Shown in pieces: positions 17,649 through 26,451 of a stretch of DNA of 64,000 nucleotides. The notes below the pieces were generated by a model. The model saw only the letters and a program-made list of their open reading frames with translations, was not told where the DNA came from and made no database searches. The position numbers and the translations under genes were made by a program. Within the stretch, counting starts at the first letter, position 1, and every line of letters begins with the position of its first letter. Source of the stretch: Cellulophaga sp. BC115SP (GTDB lineage Bacteria > Bacteroidota > Bacteroidia > Cytophagales > Spirosomataceae); contig NZ_JAAALB010000010.1 in the NCBI RefSeq assembly GCF_009905545.1, positions 62,001 to 126,000 on the forward strand, written 5' to 3'.

Positions 17649-18482
17649 TTACATATTTAGATTGAAATATGTTAAAAACCACTTGTACTTCATTAAATCA
17701 TCTTTCTTAGTAGGAATTAAATTTCTATTCTGATCCCAAAAATTATTTAATATTAGCTCTGTATCATTTCTTGAGAGAGCAACCTTTAGGATAGCAGCAT
17801 TGATGTTATCATCAGAAGTAGGATTAGGATATAAGTCAACATTTGCCAATTCATTCCAAATTCTTCTGTAGACAATCAAATTATTATTAGTTGAAATTTT
17901 TAAAATTGCTAGCTCGTTTTCATATGCCTCAGCAAAAGCTCTTCCTTCCTGATCATAGCTTACTTTATTTTGAATATTTCTATCATAAAAAAGAGGTTTT
18001 AAGAATTTACTTCCTCTTTCATGATTACAATGAACATTACTCTTACAAGACGCAACTAAATTATAATAAGCTATATCATGAGGATATTGAGGATGCGTAG
18101 CTCTATAGGTAAACCTGTCAAAATTTACACGAAAAATCACATACCTATCTAGTTCATCGAATCCTATTCCTATATATTGATTAAACTTGTCCTGTGTTTT
18201 CGTTTTATGAGGAATTATATGTTCTAATGTTGTATCTGCATCTGATATTTCTTTCATACAATAACAACAGTAGTTATTCTGATTTTGTAGAATAACCAAC
18301 TTCAAAGACGAATAGTATGATATATCTTGATTACCAGGCAAAATAATCTTTCTTATACGTAACCCATTATCATAGTCAAAATTACTGTACTCTCGATTTT
18401 GAGCTATCCATGAACTTTCAAGGAAACTATCAATAATCTGATGCCCTTCGATACGATGTGTAGATTTATCTATATACTGCAT
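17649..18482 (-). CDS. HNH endonuclease, PtuB-like (Septu / retron-associated HNH family)
   Basis: The 277-residue protein has a Cys/His HNH nuclease core: NNYCCYCMKEI (Cys72, Cys75), LEHIIPHKTK (Glu87-His88 and Pro91-His92, the first HNH segment), and YNLVASCKSNVHCNHERG (about 140-156, Cys145, Cys151, His153). This spacing matches the HNH family found beside retron and Septu ATPases (TIGR02646 type). In Septu, PtuB is the nuclease effector bound to the PtuA ATPase. Its ATG overlaps the ATPase stop as TAATG, so the pair is translationally coupled. It is AT-rich (line 18001: 18 G/C in 60). Family is from motif reading; phage defence is inference from known systems. Confidence 0.8.
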   Translation of the reverse strand: MQYIDKSTHRIEGHQIIDSFLESSWIAQNREYSNFDYDNGLRIRKIILPGNQDISYYSSLKLVILQNQNNYCCYCMKEISDADTTLEHIIPHKTKTQDKFNQYIGIGFDELDRYVIFRVNFDRFTYRATHPQYPHDIAYYNLVASCKSNVHCNHERGSKFLKPLFYDRNIQNKVSYDQEGRAFAEAYENELAILKISTNNNLIVYRRIWNELANVDLYPNPTSDDNINAAILKVALSRNDTELILNNFWDQNRNLIPTKKDDLMKYKWFLTYFNLNM

Positions 18483-19843
18483 TACTTATACGATTTCTTG
18501 AGTTGGTTAATTTCTTCTTTTAAAACACTGGGAATTTCACCACCAACATATTGTTCCAGTTTTTTCAACATCTTATCAGCTTCTTCTTGCTTATTTTTTC
18601 CATACAAAAATAAATAGGCATTGATGTATTTATCGATAGTCGTAGAACGAGGAGCAACTTCCATGATTTCTGATAAATTAGTGGAGTAATCTATCCCATA
18701 AATATTATCAATATCTTGATTTGTGTAATTATCTCCATCATTTTCTAATTTGATGATTTTACTTGTTTCACCATCCGCCTTCTGATTACTGATAATCAAA
18801 GGGGAGTGAGTGCTAATGATAAACTGTATTTGCGGAAAAGTTTTCTGAAACCGCTGAAGAACTTCTTGTTGTAGGGTAGGATGTAAATGCAACTCCAATT
18901 CGTCGATAATTACAATTCCTTGGGGTTCATGAAGACCATTTAAAATATAACTTCGATAGGCAATATCAAATACAATGGATAATAGACGATTATATCCTTG
19001 AGGTAAATGTTCAAAGAAAATCTCCCTTCTATTCTCAAAAATAAATTTAATAGATACAGAATTAGAATTTTTCAATGGTCTATCCATTACAATCTTATTA
19101 ACCTTAAATTCCGGATTGATAAAGTCATAATTACCCTCCAATTGCTCAGTAAATATCTTTATCCGATTATCAATAAACTCAATCTCATCTCTTTCTGCTT
19201 TTGTATCTTCTTCTGTTCTTTTAAAATCGTTTACCTTGCTGTATTGAGAAACGTATCTATTTTGCCAAATCTCAGCACAACTTGTATCGGCATCCCATTG
19301 GTAATACCCAAAGGCTCGTGGAATATTTCCACTTTCTAAAACTCCTTTGGCATAAGAACCAATATTGGTTTTAGTATGTGGATAAGAATCAGAAAAATAA
19401 GCCAGAACTGGCAGTGGTGAATTCTGTAAGTCTTGATTATATTGTTTTATAAAAGACATAAAGGCCTCTCTATATTTAGTATCAAGCAATTTACTATTAG
19501 AGGTATTTTTAACGATGGCCCAATCAATAATCGTTTGTTCAAAATTCGCTATGGCATGTATATCAATAGGATACTCATAAAGTTTTTTATCGATATTAAA
19601 AAAAGCATCAGTTTCTTTTAGAGTTACTAAGCTCAAATAGGCATTTGTTCCTAAAAGCTTAAAGGATTCATTTTTTGTTTGATACTTCGAAAAAATAAAA
19701 CTCAAAGATGCTTTTATAGCGTTCAATAATGTTGTTTTCCCCGTTCCATTTTTACCAATCAATATGGTAGATTGTGCGGCAAATGAAATGTAATATTGTT
19801 CAAAACATCTAAAGTTTTTGATTTTCAATTCTTTTAGTTTCAT
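18482..19843 (-). CDS. AAA/ABC-type ATPase, PtuA-like (Septu)
   Basis: From the ATG at 19843 the protein has 453 residues, starting MKLKELKIKNFRCFEQ, the classic RecF/OLD-like N-terminus; an ATG ten codons upstream (19873) is less typical. The motifs are Walker A GKNGTGKT (30-37), a degenerate signature region LPQGYNRLLSI (280-290), Walker B VIIDELELHLHP (311-322) and the H-loop STHSPLI (344-350). The C-terminal 100 residues are helical and charged. PtuA ATPases gate the activity of PtuB nucleases in Septu anti-phage defence. It is flanked by valS 130 bp upstream and the HNH gene downstream. RecF-like ATPases occur in several defence systems, so the Septu label rests mainly on the HNH partner. 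Confidence 0.82.
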   Translation of the reverse strand: MKLKELKIKNFRCFEQYYISFAAQSTILIGKNGTGKTTLLNAIKASLSFIFSKYQTKNESFKLLGTNAYLSLVTLKETDAFFNIDKKLYEYPIDIHAIANFEQTIIDWAIVKNTSNSKLLDTKYREAFMSFIKQYNQDLQNSPLPVLAYFSDSYPHTKTNIGSYAKGVLESGNIPRAFGYYQWDADTSCAEIWQNRYVSQYSKVNDFKRTEEDTKAERDEIEFIDNRIKIFTEQLEGNYDFINPEFKVNKIVMDRPLKNSNSVSIKFIFENRREIFFEHLPQGYNRLLSIVFDIAYRSYILNGLHEPQGIVIIDELELHLHPTLQQEVLQRFQKTFPQIQFIISTHSPLIISNQKADGETSKIIKLENDGDNYTNQDIDNIYGIDYSTNLSEIMEVAPRSTTIDKYINAYLFLYGKNKQEEADKMLKKLEQYVGGEIPSVLKEEINQLKKSYK

Positions 19844-19972
19844 AAAACAAAGGTTTATTTTATAATAGCTCATTTTGAAATGAGTGCTGCACTGAGGTAT
19901 CTACCAAAAAATTACTCTTGACGCCACTTAGATGCCAAGAGTAATTTAATGCTTTTTATTGTTGTAATAAAA

Positions 19973-22603
19973 TTATTTTTTCAAACGAGCGATAGTCTCT
20001 TCCAATGCCTTAATCTTTGACTCCGCATCGGCTAACTTTTGGCGTTCTTTTTCTACTACATCAGGTTTGGCGTTGTTGACAAATCTTTCATTCGACAATT
20101 TTGCTTCTACTGATTTTTTGAACCCTAAGTTATATTCTAACTCTTTGGTCGCATTTGCTAATTCTGCTTCTACATCTAGTTCTCCTTCAAGACTAATAAA
20201 GAATTCATCAGCTTTTAATACAAAAGAAATAGCGTTTTCAACATTGCTAGAAACGTACTCAATCGCAAAGGTGTTAGCAAGCTTCACGATGATAGATTCT
20301 AATTGTTTGTAACGGGCTACATCTTCGGTTTTAATCGCCAATGGCAACTCTGTCTTTGGTGAAATTTGCTTAGTGTTACGAGTATCACGCACTTTTGAAA
20401 CGATTCCGAACAAGATTTCAAAATCAGCCAAGACTTGTGTATCGATTTCGCCAACTACTGGATAAGCAGCACGACAAATACTTTCGCCTTCTTGACGTTC
20501 TGCAATTGCTTGCCAGATTTCTTCGGTAATAAATGGCATATATGGGTGAGCCAAAGCCATTAATTTTTCAAAAATTTCGATAGTAGCATCATACGTAGCT
20601 TGGTCGATTGGTGAACCAAAAGCAGGTTTGATAATTTCGAGGTATTGTCCACAGAAATCATCCCAAATCAAGTTATAAATCGACAACAAGGCATCCGAAA
20701 TACGGAATTTGCTAAAATGGTCTTGAACTTCAATTACAACCTGACTGATTTTTGAGTTAAACCATTTAATCGCTAATGTATTACCTGTTGGTTGTTCTGC
20801 ATCGGCAATTTCCCAACCTTTTACCAAACGGAATGCATTCCAAACTTTGTTACAGAAGTTACGTCCTTGTTCACACAGTTTTTCATCAAAAAGTAAGTCA
20901 TTACCCGCAGGTGCTGAAACCAACAAGCCCGTACGAACGCCATCGGCACCGTACTGCGCAATTAAATCTAATGGGTCTGGAGAGTTACCCAATGATTTGG
21001 ACATTTTGCGACCTTGCTTATCACGCACAATACCTGTCAAGTACACATTGCGGAATGGCAATTCGTCACGCCATTCATAACCTGCGATAATCATACGAGC
21101 TACCCAGAAGAACAAAATATCTGGTCCAGTTACCAAATCATTGGTAGGGTAGTAGTATTTAATATCTTCGTTTTCAGGGTTTTCGATACCATCAAATACC
21201 GAAATTGGCCACAACCAAGACGAGAACCAAGTATCCAATACGTCTGGGTCTTGTGTCAAATCCTCTTCGGTCAAGGCAAACAATTGTAATTCGTGTTGAG
21301 CTTTGCGTAAAGCTTCACGCTTATTTTTAGCAACGATTACCGTACCATCTTGCAAATAGAAAGCCGGAATTTGTTGTCCCCACCAAAGCTGACGGCTAAT
21401 ACACCAATCATGAACATTTTCCATCCATGAGCGGTAGGTATTTTTGAATTTTGAAGGATACAACTTAATGTTGTCATTCATTACGTTTTCGAGTGCAGGT
21501 TTTGAAATGTCTTCCATTTTCAAGAACCACTGCAACGATAACTTTGGCTCGATTACAGCACCAGTACGTTCTGAAGTTTTAACGATTGATTTATATTCTT
21601 CAACTTTTACTAAAAATCCTGCTTCTTCTAAGTCTTTTACGATATTGCGACGAGCCGCAAAACGATCTTGACCAACATATAGGACAGCTTTTTCATTCAA
21701 GAAACCAGCGTCATCCAGAATATCGATAACAGGTAATTTGTGCTTCAAGCCTAATTCATAGTCATTCAAATCGTGTGCAGGTGTTACTTTCAAACAACCT
21801 GTACCAAAATCCATGGCTACGTATTCGTCGGTAATCACAGGTATGGCACGACCCAACAATGGAATCTCCACTGATTTTCCGTGATAGGCTACATAACGCT
21901 CATCGTTTGGATTCACACAGATAGCAGTATCGGCCATGATGGTTTCAGGGCGCGTAGTTGCAATCGTCAAAAACTCACCATCAGCACCAACTACTGGATA
22001 TTTGATATGGAAAAGTTTTGCCTGAACGTCTTTCTCGATTACCTCTTCATCTGAAAGCGCCGTTTTGCCTTGTGGATCCCAGTTTACCATACGAACGCCA
22101 CGGTAAATTTGTCCTTTTCCGTACAAACGAACAAACGTATCGATTACGGCTTCGTACAAAGATGGCTCCATGGTAAAGCGAGTTCTATCCCAGTCACAAG
22201 AAGCACCTAGCTTTTTCAATTGATCAAGGATAATACCGCCGTATTTATCTTTCCATTCGTGAGCATATTCCAAAAACTCCTCACGAGTAATATCTTTTTT
22301 CTCGATACCTCTCTCTTTCAACATTGCCACGACTTTAGCTTCAGTTGCAATCGAAGCGTGGTCAGTACCAGGCACCCAACAAGCCTCCTTACCTTCCATA
22401 CGAGCCTTACGAATAAGGACGTCTTGGATGGTATTATTCAACATGTGTCCCATGTGCAAAACGCCTGTGACGTTTGGTGGTGGAATGACTATTGAATAAG
22501 GTTCTTTATCAGGATTAGGCTTGGATGCAAATAGCTTGTTGTCAAGCCAATATTGATACCATTTGGCTTCAATTTCTTGTGGAGTGTACGTTTTTGAAAT
22601 CAT
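19973..22603 (-). CDS. valS: Valyl-tRNA synthetase
   Basis: ValS charges tRNA-Val. The 876-residue class I enzyme has PPPNVTGVLHMGHMLNN (HIGH motif, about residues 41-57), an editing domain with TTRPETIMADTAI and VTPAHDLNDYE, the KMSKS loop GRKMSKSLGNSPDPL, the anticodon-binding helical domain and the C-terminal coiled coil (last 70 residues, ELEYNLGFKKSVEAKL onward) typical of ValS. Length is normal. It is preceded by a TATCTTTG promoter element and followed, on the same strand, by the Septu-like pair. Confidence 0.97.
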   Translation of the reverse strand: MISKTYTPQEIEAKWYQYWLDNKLFASKPNPDKEPYSIVIPPPNVTGVLHMGHMLNNTIQDVLIRKARMEGKEACWVPGTDHASIATEAKVVAMLKERGIEKKDITREEFLEYAHEWKDKYGGIILDQLKKLGASCDWDRTRFTMEPSLYEAVIDTFVRLYGKGQIYRGVRMVNWDPQGKTALSDEEVIEKDVQAKLFHIKYPVVGADGEFLTIATTRPETIMADTAICVNPNDERYVAYHGKSVEIPLLGRAIPVITDEYVAMDFGTGCLKVTPAHDLNDYELGLKHKLPVIDILDDAGFLNEKAVLYVGQDRFAARRNIVKDLEEAGFLVKVEEYKSIVKTSERTGAVIEPKLSLQWFLKMEDISKPALENVMNDNIKLYPSKFKNTYRSWMENVHDWCISRQLWWGQQIPAFYLQDGTVIVAKNKREALRKAQHELQLFALTEEDLTQDPDVLDTWFSSWLWPISVFDGIENPENEDIKYYYPTNDLVTGPDILFFWVARMIIAGYEWRDELPFRNVYLTGIVRDKQGRKMSKSLGNSPDPLDLIAQYGADGVRTGLLVSAPAGNDLLFDEKLCEQGRNFCNKVWNAFRLVKGWEIADAEQPTGNTLAIKWFNSKISQVVIEVQDHFSKFRISDALLSIYNLIWDDFCGQYLEIIKPAFGSPIDQATYDATIEIFEKLMALAHPYMPFITEEIWQAIAERQEGESICRAAYPVVGEIDTQVLADFEILFGIVSKVRDTRNTKQISPKTELPLAIKTEDVARYKQLESIIVKLANTFAIEYVSSNVENAISFVLKADEFFISLEGELDVEAELANATKELEYNLGFKKSVEAKLSNERFVNNAKPDVVEKERQKLADAESKIKALEETIARLKK

Positions 22604-22719
22604 ATTTGTATGAATCTATTGCATTGGGCAAAATAGTTCAGCCTTCAATAACATGGTTTTAGGATAAAAATTATGAATACCAAAAGCTTAGATTATCTTG
22701 CCTAACAAATTTTAGTTTG

Positions 22720-22727
22720 CAAAGATA
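22720..22727 (-). promoter_or_regulatory. Bacteroidota -7 element (TATCTTTG) for valS
   Basis: The minus strand reads TATCTTTG, matching TAnnTTTG, 116 bases before the valS start codon. The resulting leader of over 100 bases is long for this window. I see no clear T-box or attenuator in it. Confidence 0.5.
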
Positions 22728-22866
22728 GGGATTTTGGCGCAATGGCAGGCTAATAAAGTGATTTTCAAGAGTACGCTTTTTATAAATCTGCATGTATCTT
22801 CACCAAACAATTATATTTCTTTATTGGTTAATCCTTTAGATTTTAACCAGACATCTACTCAAAATT

Positions 22867-23322
22867 ATGTTACTCAAACTTGGATTATTCTTCGGCACGT
22901 TTTTCTTCATGGAAGGATTTGCGTGGTTTACTCATAAATACATTATGCACGGAATCATGTGGAACTGGCATGAATCCCATCATGTGCATCACAATGAAGT
23001 ACTTGAAAAAAATGATTTGTTTTCGGTGGTATTTGGTCTGGTTTCTACTGTTACAATTATAGTAGGGGATTTGGTGCCAGAGTTATGGTTTTTGTTCTGG
23101 ATAGGGCTAGGGGTGGCGCTTTACGGCACATTTTACTTTATTTTCCACGATATTATTGTTCATCGTCGTCTCAAAATTAAATACGTCGCCAAAAGCAAAT
23201 ATATGAAAAGGATTATGCGTGCCCACTTTATTCACCACAAAGTACATACACGCGATGGAGCAGAAGCATTTGGTTTTTTGTATGCTCCCAAAAAATACGA
23301 AGGAGGAAAAGAAAGAATCTAG
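22867..23322 (+). CDS. crtZ: CrtZ-type beta-carotene hydroxylase (fatty acid hydroxylase superfamily)
   Basis: The 151-residue membrane di-iron hydroxylase adds 3-hydroxyl groups to beta-ionone rings (beta-carotene to zeaxanthin). The eight-His pattern is present: HKYIMH (23-28), HESHHVHH (35-42), HDIIVHRR and HFIHHKVH, with hydrophobic spans at 1-18 and 55-95. Length fits CrtZ. No other carotenoid gene is in the window, so the pathway is completed elsewhere. It converges with the gene at 23760 across a 437-bp repeat-rich region. Confidence 0.88.
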   Translation: MLLKLGLFFGTFFFMEGFAWFTHKYIMHGIMWNWHESHHVHHNEVLEKNDLFSVVFGLVSTVTIIVGDLVPELWFLFWIGLGVALYGTFYFIFHDIIVHRRLKIKYVAKSKYMKRIMRAHFIHHKVHTRDGAEAFGFLYAPKKYEGGKERI

Positions 23323-23759
23323 TCGAGTGCGGAATGCGGAGTTAGGAGTGCGGAGTTTAATAGAATTTTCTCAAACATGAATCATTCCAAATCTAATGAC
23401 AGGTGCTCAGAACTTCTATTTGAATTTTACTTGTAGAGACGCAATACTTTGCATCTAAATCGGTAGAATTTTGATTGATAATATCAGCAAAAGTCATTAA
23501 AAAAGCGGTTGAAAATTATTTTTTTCGACCGCTTTTTTAATATTATTATGCTAGAGTTGACTTGGATTGGTACGTAAGAATTACGTATCTACAGTTAGCA
23601 CAAAATTTTACCATAATCATTCATGAACTCAATTTAGAGATAACATACCATGAAATAGATTAGATTACACTTCCGAAATCCTACATCAGAAATCCGAAAT
23701 AGATAATTTCATTATCCACTTTGTACCTTTGCTACTTGACACTTTGTCCTTACAATATT
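23323..23759. repeat. Repeat-mosaic intergenic region between convergent genes
   Basis: In 437 bp there are: a GTGCGGA word array (23327-23357), a copy of the GTAGAGACGC arm (23433-23459), a strong terminator (23499-23538), a weak inverted partner of the arm (23571-23594), a TTCCGAAATC word copy (23675-23705) and a CACTTTGTACCTTTG copy (23717-23731, 14 of 15 identical to 33693-33707). Each word type recurs elsewhere in the window. I find no gene here. Confidence 0.65.
23499..23538. terminator. Bidirectional intrinsic terminator between crtZ and the gene at 23760
   Basis: AAAAAAGCGGTTGAAAA pairs with TTTTTCGACCGCTTTTTT with one G-T wobble. A- and T-runs on each side allow use from both strands, as expected between convergent genes. 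Confidence 0.85.
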
Positions 23760-24938
23760 CTACTCCAACAAAAGCAACAACATTTCAGCAGCCTGCCAAG
23801 CGTTGGTTGGAGCAATGCGTAAATCCACCAAGGTTTGGTCAATAATACCGAGTGATTCGTATTTCAAATCTGTTACTTCTGCTTCCCAAGTCAAAGGATA
23901 TTCACGTGCTGAGATTGGACCTTTATTTTGTTTGAAAAAATGATCTTCGGCCCATACATATTGTGGAGAGTTTAAGGCTAAGTTATCATCGACTTGATCT
24001 CCTTTCACATAGTCTTTTTGAAAATCCCACCAAATCAGAGAAGAGAACGAATCATATTGTGCGGGAATTTTGTATTTATCGGGCAACTGCATCTCTTTCA
24101 AGCCAAATTTCAACCATTTTGTCTGATAAACAGGATGCGGAAGCATATCAGCAGTACGACCTTCAATGAAACCTCCTTTATCAAAATTATCGGCTTCATC
24201 CAAAATTTTACTCACCAAAGGATGCTTTTTATCAGCAACAGTCGAAAGCATATATAATACCTGCCCTAGGTTGTCAGCCTCTGCATAGCCAGCATTATTA
24301 TTACGGTCGAAAGGCGTATTCAAGCCTTTAATCCAAGCTTCTACCAACGGTAAATTATTCGTCTTTTTTAGCGCCATTGTGATGATTGCGGCACTTTTAA
24401 ACCAAGGTTTGGTATAAACTGTGGTATTTACTAGCGGTTTCCCATCTTGAATATTTACCAACAGTTCATGATGTAGCGTTCTTAATACCGTAGGGAATTT
24501 TTTATCACTAAAGGTTGGTAAGGTAATAGGACTTTCGGCAAGAATAATCTGAAGGCTATTTTCATACACATAAATACCTGTTTCATCTTCTTGAATATCG
24601 ACAGCACGTCCGTCTTGCAACTCCAAATGAACCAAATATTCCGAAGGTACAATCAGGGCAGATTTTACTTTCCAACGGCGAATCACACGTTTATCGCTTA
24701 GTGAAATAATACGTCCGTCCTTATAAAACATTTTAGGACGATTACCCATTCCGAAAAAGAAAAACTTAGCATCGGGAAGATTACGCTTTTTGGGGTGTTC
24801 TTTTCTAAAGCCTAATAATTCTTCACGATAGGTCTGAAGAGCTTTTTCGGCTTTGGGTTGAGTATATAACTGCGCGTGGCTGTAATTAATACCAAGCAGA
24901 TATAGGAGGCTAGTGATTAAGAGTATATAATGTTTCAT
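23760..24938 (-). CDS. Secreted protein of unknown function
   Basis: The 392-residue protein has a signal peptide (MKHYILLITSLLYLLGINYSHAQ). Residues 24-160 look beta-rich (KMFYKDGRIISLSDKRVIRRW, given as a motif at about 70-90). Residues about 170-340 are helical with W/G-rich segments (WIKGLNTPFDRNNNAGYAEA, GGFIEGRTADMLPHPVYQT), loosely reminiscent of a helical-toroid glycan-active fold. I do not recognise the family. It stands alone, with intergenic word repeats on both sides; an inverted pair of TTCCGAAATC repeats brackets the gene. Confidence 0.7.
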   Translation of the reverse strand: MKHYILLITSLLYLLGINYSHAQLYTQPKAEKALQTYREELLGFRKEHPKKRNLPDAKFFFFGMGNRPKMFYKDGRIISLSDKRVIRRWKVKSALIVPSEYLVHLELQDGRAVDIQEDETGIYVYENSLQIILAESPITLPTFSDKKFPTVLRTLHHELLVNIQDGKPLVNTTVYTKPWFKSAAIITMALKKTNNLPLVEAWIKGLNTPFDRNNNAGYAEADNLGQVLYMLSTVADKKHPLVSKILDEADNFDKGGFIEGRTADMLPHPVYQTKWLKFGLKEMQLPDKYKIPAQYDSFSSLIWWDFQKDYVKGDQVDDNLALNSPQYVWAEDHFFKQNKGPISAREYPLTWEAEVTDLKYESLGIIDQTLVDLRIAPTNAWQAAEMLLLLLE

Positions 24939-25078
24939 GGCTTATTGATAGCATTAAAACATCAAATTTAGAGAATTTAAGGATATGAACTCTATATTCC
25001 TGATTTTTCCCTGTAGGTACATCGGTTGAATAAGTACTAATACTTATTGCTATTGAGTGAGTTATGATTTAGTGAATG

Positions 25079-25120
25079 TGTTATTTCGGATTTGAGATTT
25101 TTGATTTCGGAAATATGAAA
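25079..25120. repeat. TTTCGGATTT/GATTTCGGAA word repeat
   Basis: TTATTTCGGATTTGAGATTT and TTGATTTCGGAAATATG, read as the complement, resemble 23675-23705 and the arms of the 3.2-kb hairpin. It lies in the 265-bp gap upstream of the gene at 23760-24938. No gene or terminator is apparent in the gap. Confidence 0.55.
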
Positions 25121-25204
25121 ACTCACCTTTATTACTTCCCAAAAGTAGGTTATACTGCCAAAATCCAATAACTGATCTACTATTAACTTGTAACTTCTTT
25201 TTAC

Positions 25205-25933
25205 TTAAATTCTTTCGATATTGTCCTCAGGAACTAAAGGGAGATTATGAAATTTGAGATAGAGCTGCGCTAATACGACCACATCTTCTTGGCAATATCT
25301 GGCAATTTTAGGAAGGTCTTTTTCCACATAATAGGTGTGATTTACCAAATCGCCACTCAACTCAACCTTACTACTTGGTATATTGAAAATGGCTGCGAGT
25401 AAATCTAATGAAGTATAATTTTTCTTATCACCAAACTTCCACAACTCTAAAGTATCCAAATGAGGTATTTCCCATGGTTTCTTACCTGCTAATTGTAAGG
25501 ATTTGGGAATATTAACGCCATTTACCAACATTCGTCTACATAGATATGGGTAATCAAACTCCTTGCCGTTGTGTGCACAAAGCATGAGACTGTTACCTTT
25601 ATATTTGGATTCAATGAGTGATGAGAACTGCGATAGAAGTTCTGTTTCCGAATCGGCAGTAAGCGTTTTCACCTTAAAACAAAGTTGATTGTCGTCGTCC
25701 CAATGAAAAAAGCCTAAGCCAATCGCTACGACTTTACCAAACTCAGCATAAATCCCTGCTCGTTCAAAATACAATTTTCCCTCATCGTATTGGTGAGGGT
25801 TTTGCATATAACTTGCTTTTTTTGACCAAAATTCTTGCATACGTGTAGGTAATTTGTCCCAACTTCCGTGAGCAGAAACAGTTTCGATATCAATAAATAA
25901 GAGATTTTTTGCGATTTTAGCTAAGTCAAGCAT
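25205..25933 (-). CDS. DEDDy-type 3'-5' exonuclease domain protein (RNase H fold)
   Basis: The 242-residue protein has the three exonuclease motifs: LLFIDIETVS (Exo I, Asp15 and Glu17), LCAHNGKEFDYPYLCRRM (Exo II) and YCQEDVVVLAQLYLKF (Exo III with the DEDDy Tyr and Asp). It corresponds to the family annotated as predicted polysaccharide-biosynthesis 3'-5' exonuclease. It probably degrades single-stranded DNA or RNA ends; its cellular role is unclear. It is followed 59 bp upstream, on the same strand, by a small conserved hypothetical gene. Confidence 0.85.
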   Translation of the reverse strand: MLDLAKIAKNLLFIDIETVSAHGSWDKLPTRMQEFWSKKASYMQNPHQYDEGKLYFERAGIYAEFGKVVAIGLGFFHWDDDNQLCFKVKTLTADSETELLSQFSSLIESKYKGNSLMLCAHNGKEFDYPYLCRRMLVNGVNIPKSLQLAGKKPWEIPHLDTLELWKFGDKKNYTSLDLLAAIFNIPSSKVELSGDLVNHTYYVEKDLPKIARYCQEDVVVLAQLYLKFHNLPLVPEDNIERI

Positions 25934-25992
25934 AGAAGGTTATGGTTAAAGTGTAGTAAAACTGGCTGATAGATTACTATCAGCCAAAATGA

Positions 25993-26400
25993 TTATTCAT
26001 GAAGTACCCCTTCAAGCTCCAATTGAGCTATTGGAATTAGGTTTTCTTCTCGAATACTTTCTGGAACAAAGATAAACTTTTTATCAAAAATCTGATTTCC
26101 AATATAATAACTTACCCAATATTCATTATTAATATGAAAAACATCAGGGGAGATAGGCTCTATTCTGACAATTTCTTCAGCAGGAATTTCTTTAAAAAAA
26201 TGACGTAAAGAAGCCGTTTTGATTTTGTTTCCTTCCAAATCAATGCCATAACCACTTGATGTTACAAATACGGTATCAATAGGGTTTTTCAAGCGATTAA
26301 TTAAATATACATCCCAAAGGATATTTCCAAGTTCATCCTGACGACGTGCAACCGCTACTTTTACGCCATCAACGGTAGGATGGATTATATCTTTTTTCAT
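25993..26400 (-). CDS. Conserved hypothetical protein
   Basis: The 135-residue soluble protein begins MKKDIIHPTVDGVKVAVARR and is mostly beta-strand in appearance (WDVYLINRLKNPIDTVFVTS, EYWVSYYIGNQIFDKKFIFV). It has no signal peptide or membrane span. It looks like a small Bacteroidota-conserved protein. It sits between lipB and the exonuclease gene on the same strand, 51 bp after lipB, so the three may form one transcript. No function can be assigned. Confidence 0.7.
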   Translation of the reverse strand: MKKDIIHPTVDGVKVAVARRQDELGNILWDVYLINRLKNPIDTVFVTSSGYGIDLEGNKIKTASLRHFFKEIPAEEIVRIEPISPDVFHINNEYWVSYYIGNQIFDKKFIFVPESIREENLIPIAQLELEGVLHE

Positions 26401-26451
26401 AAATGCTTTGTTGTGTGGTTAGCTGTTTTAAACAGCTTTTTAAACCTAATT

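Noticed and set aside
17649-19843. Retron locus
   Set aside because: The HNH family also occurs with retrons, but neither a reverse transcriptase nor an ncRNA-like structure could be recognised next to the pair.
23323-23759. CRISPR array
   Set aside because: Repeats are short, degenerate and irregularly spaced, and no cas gene is in the window.
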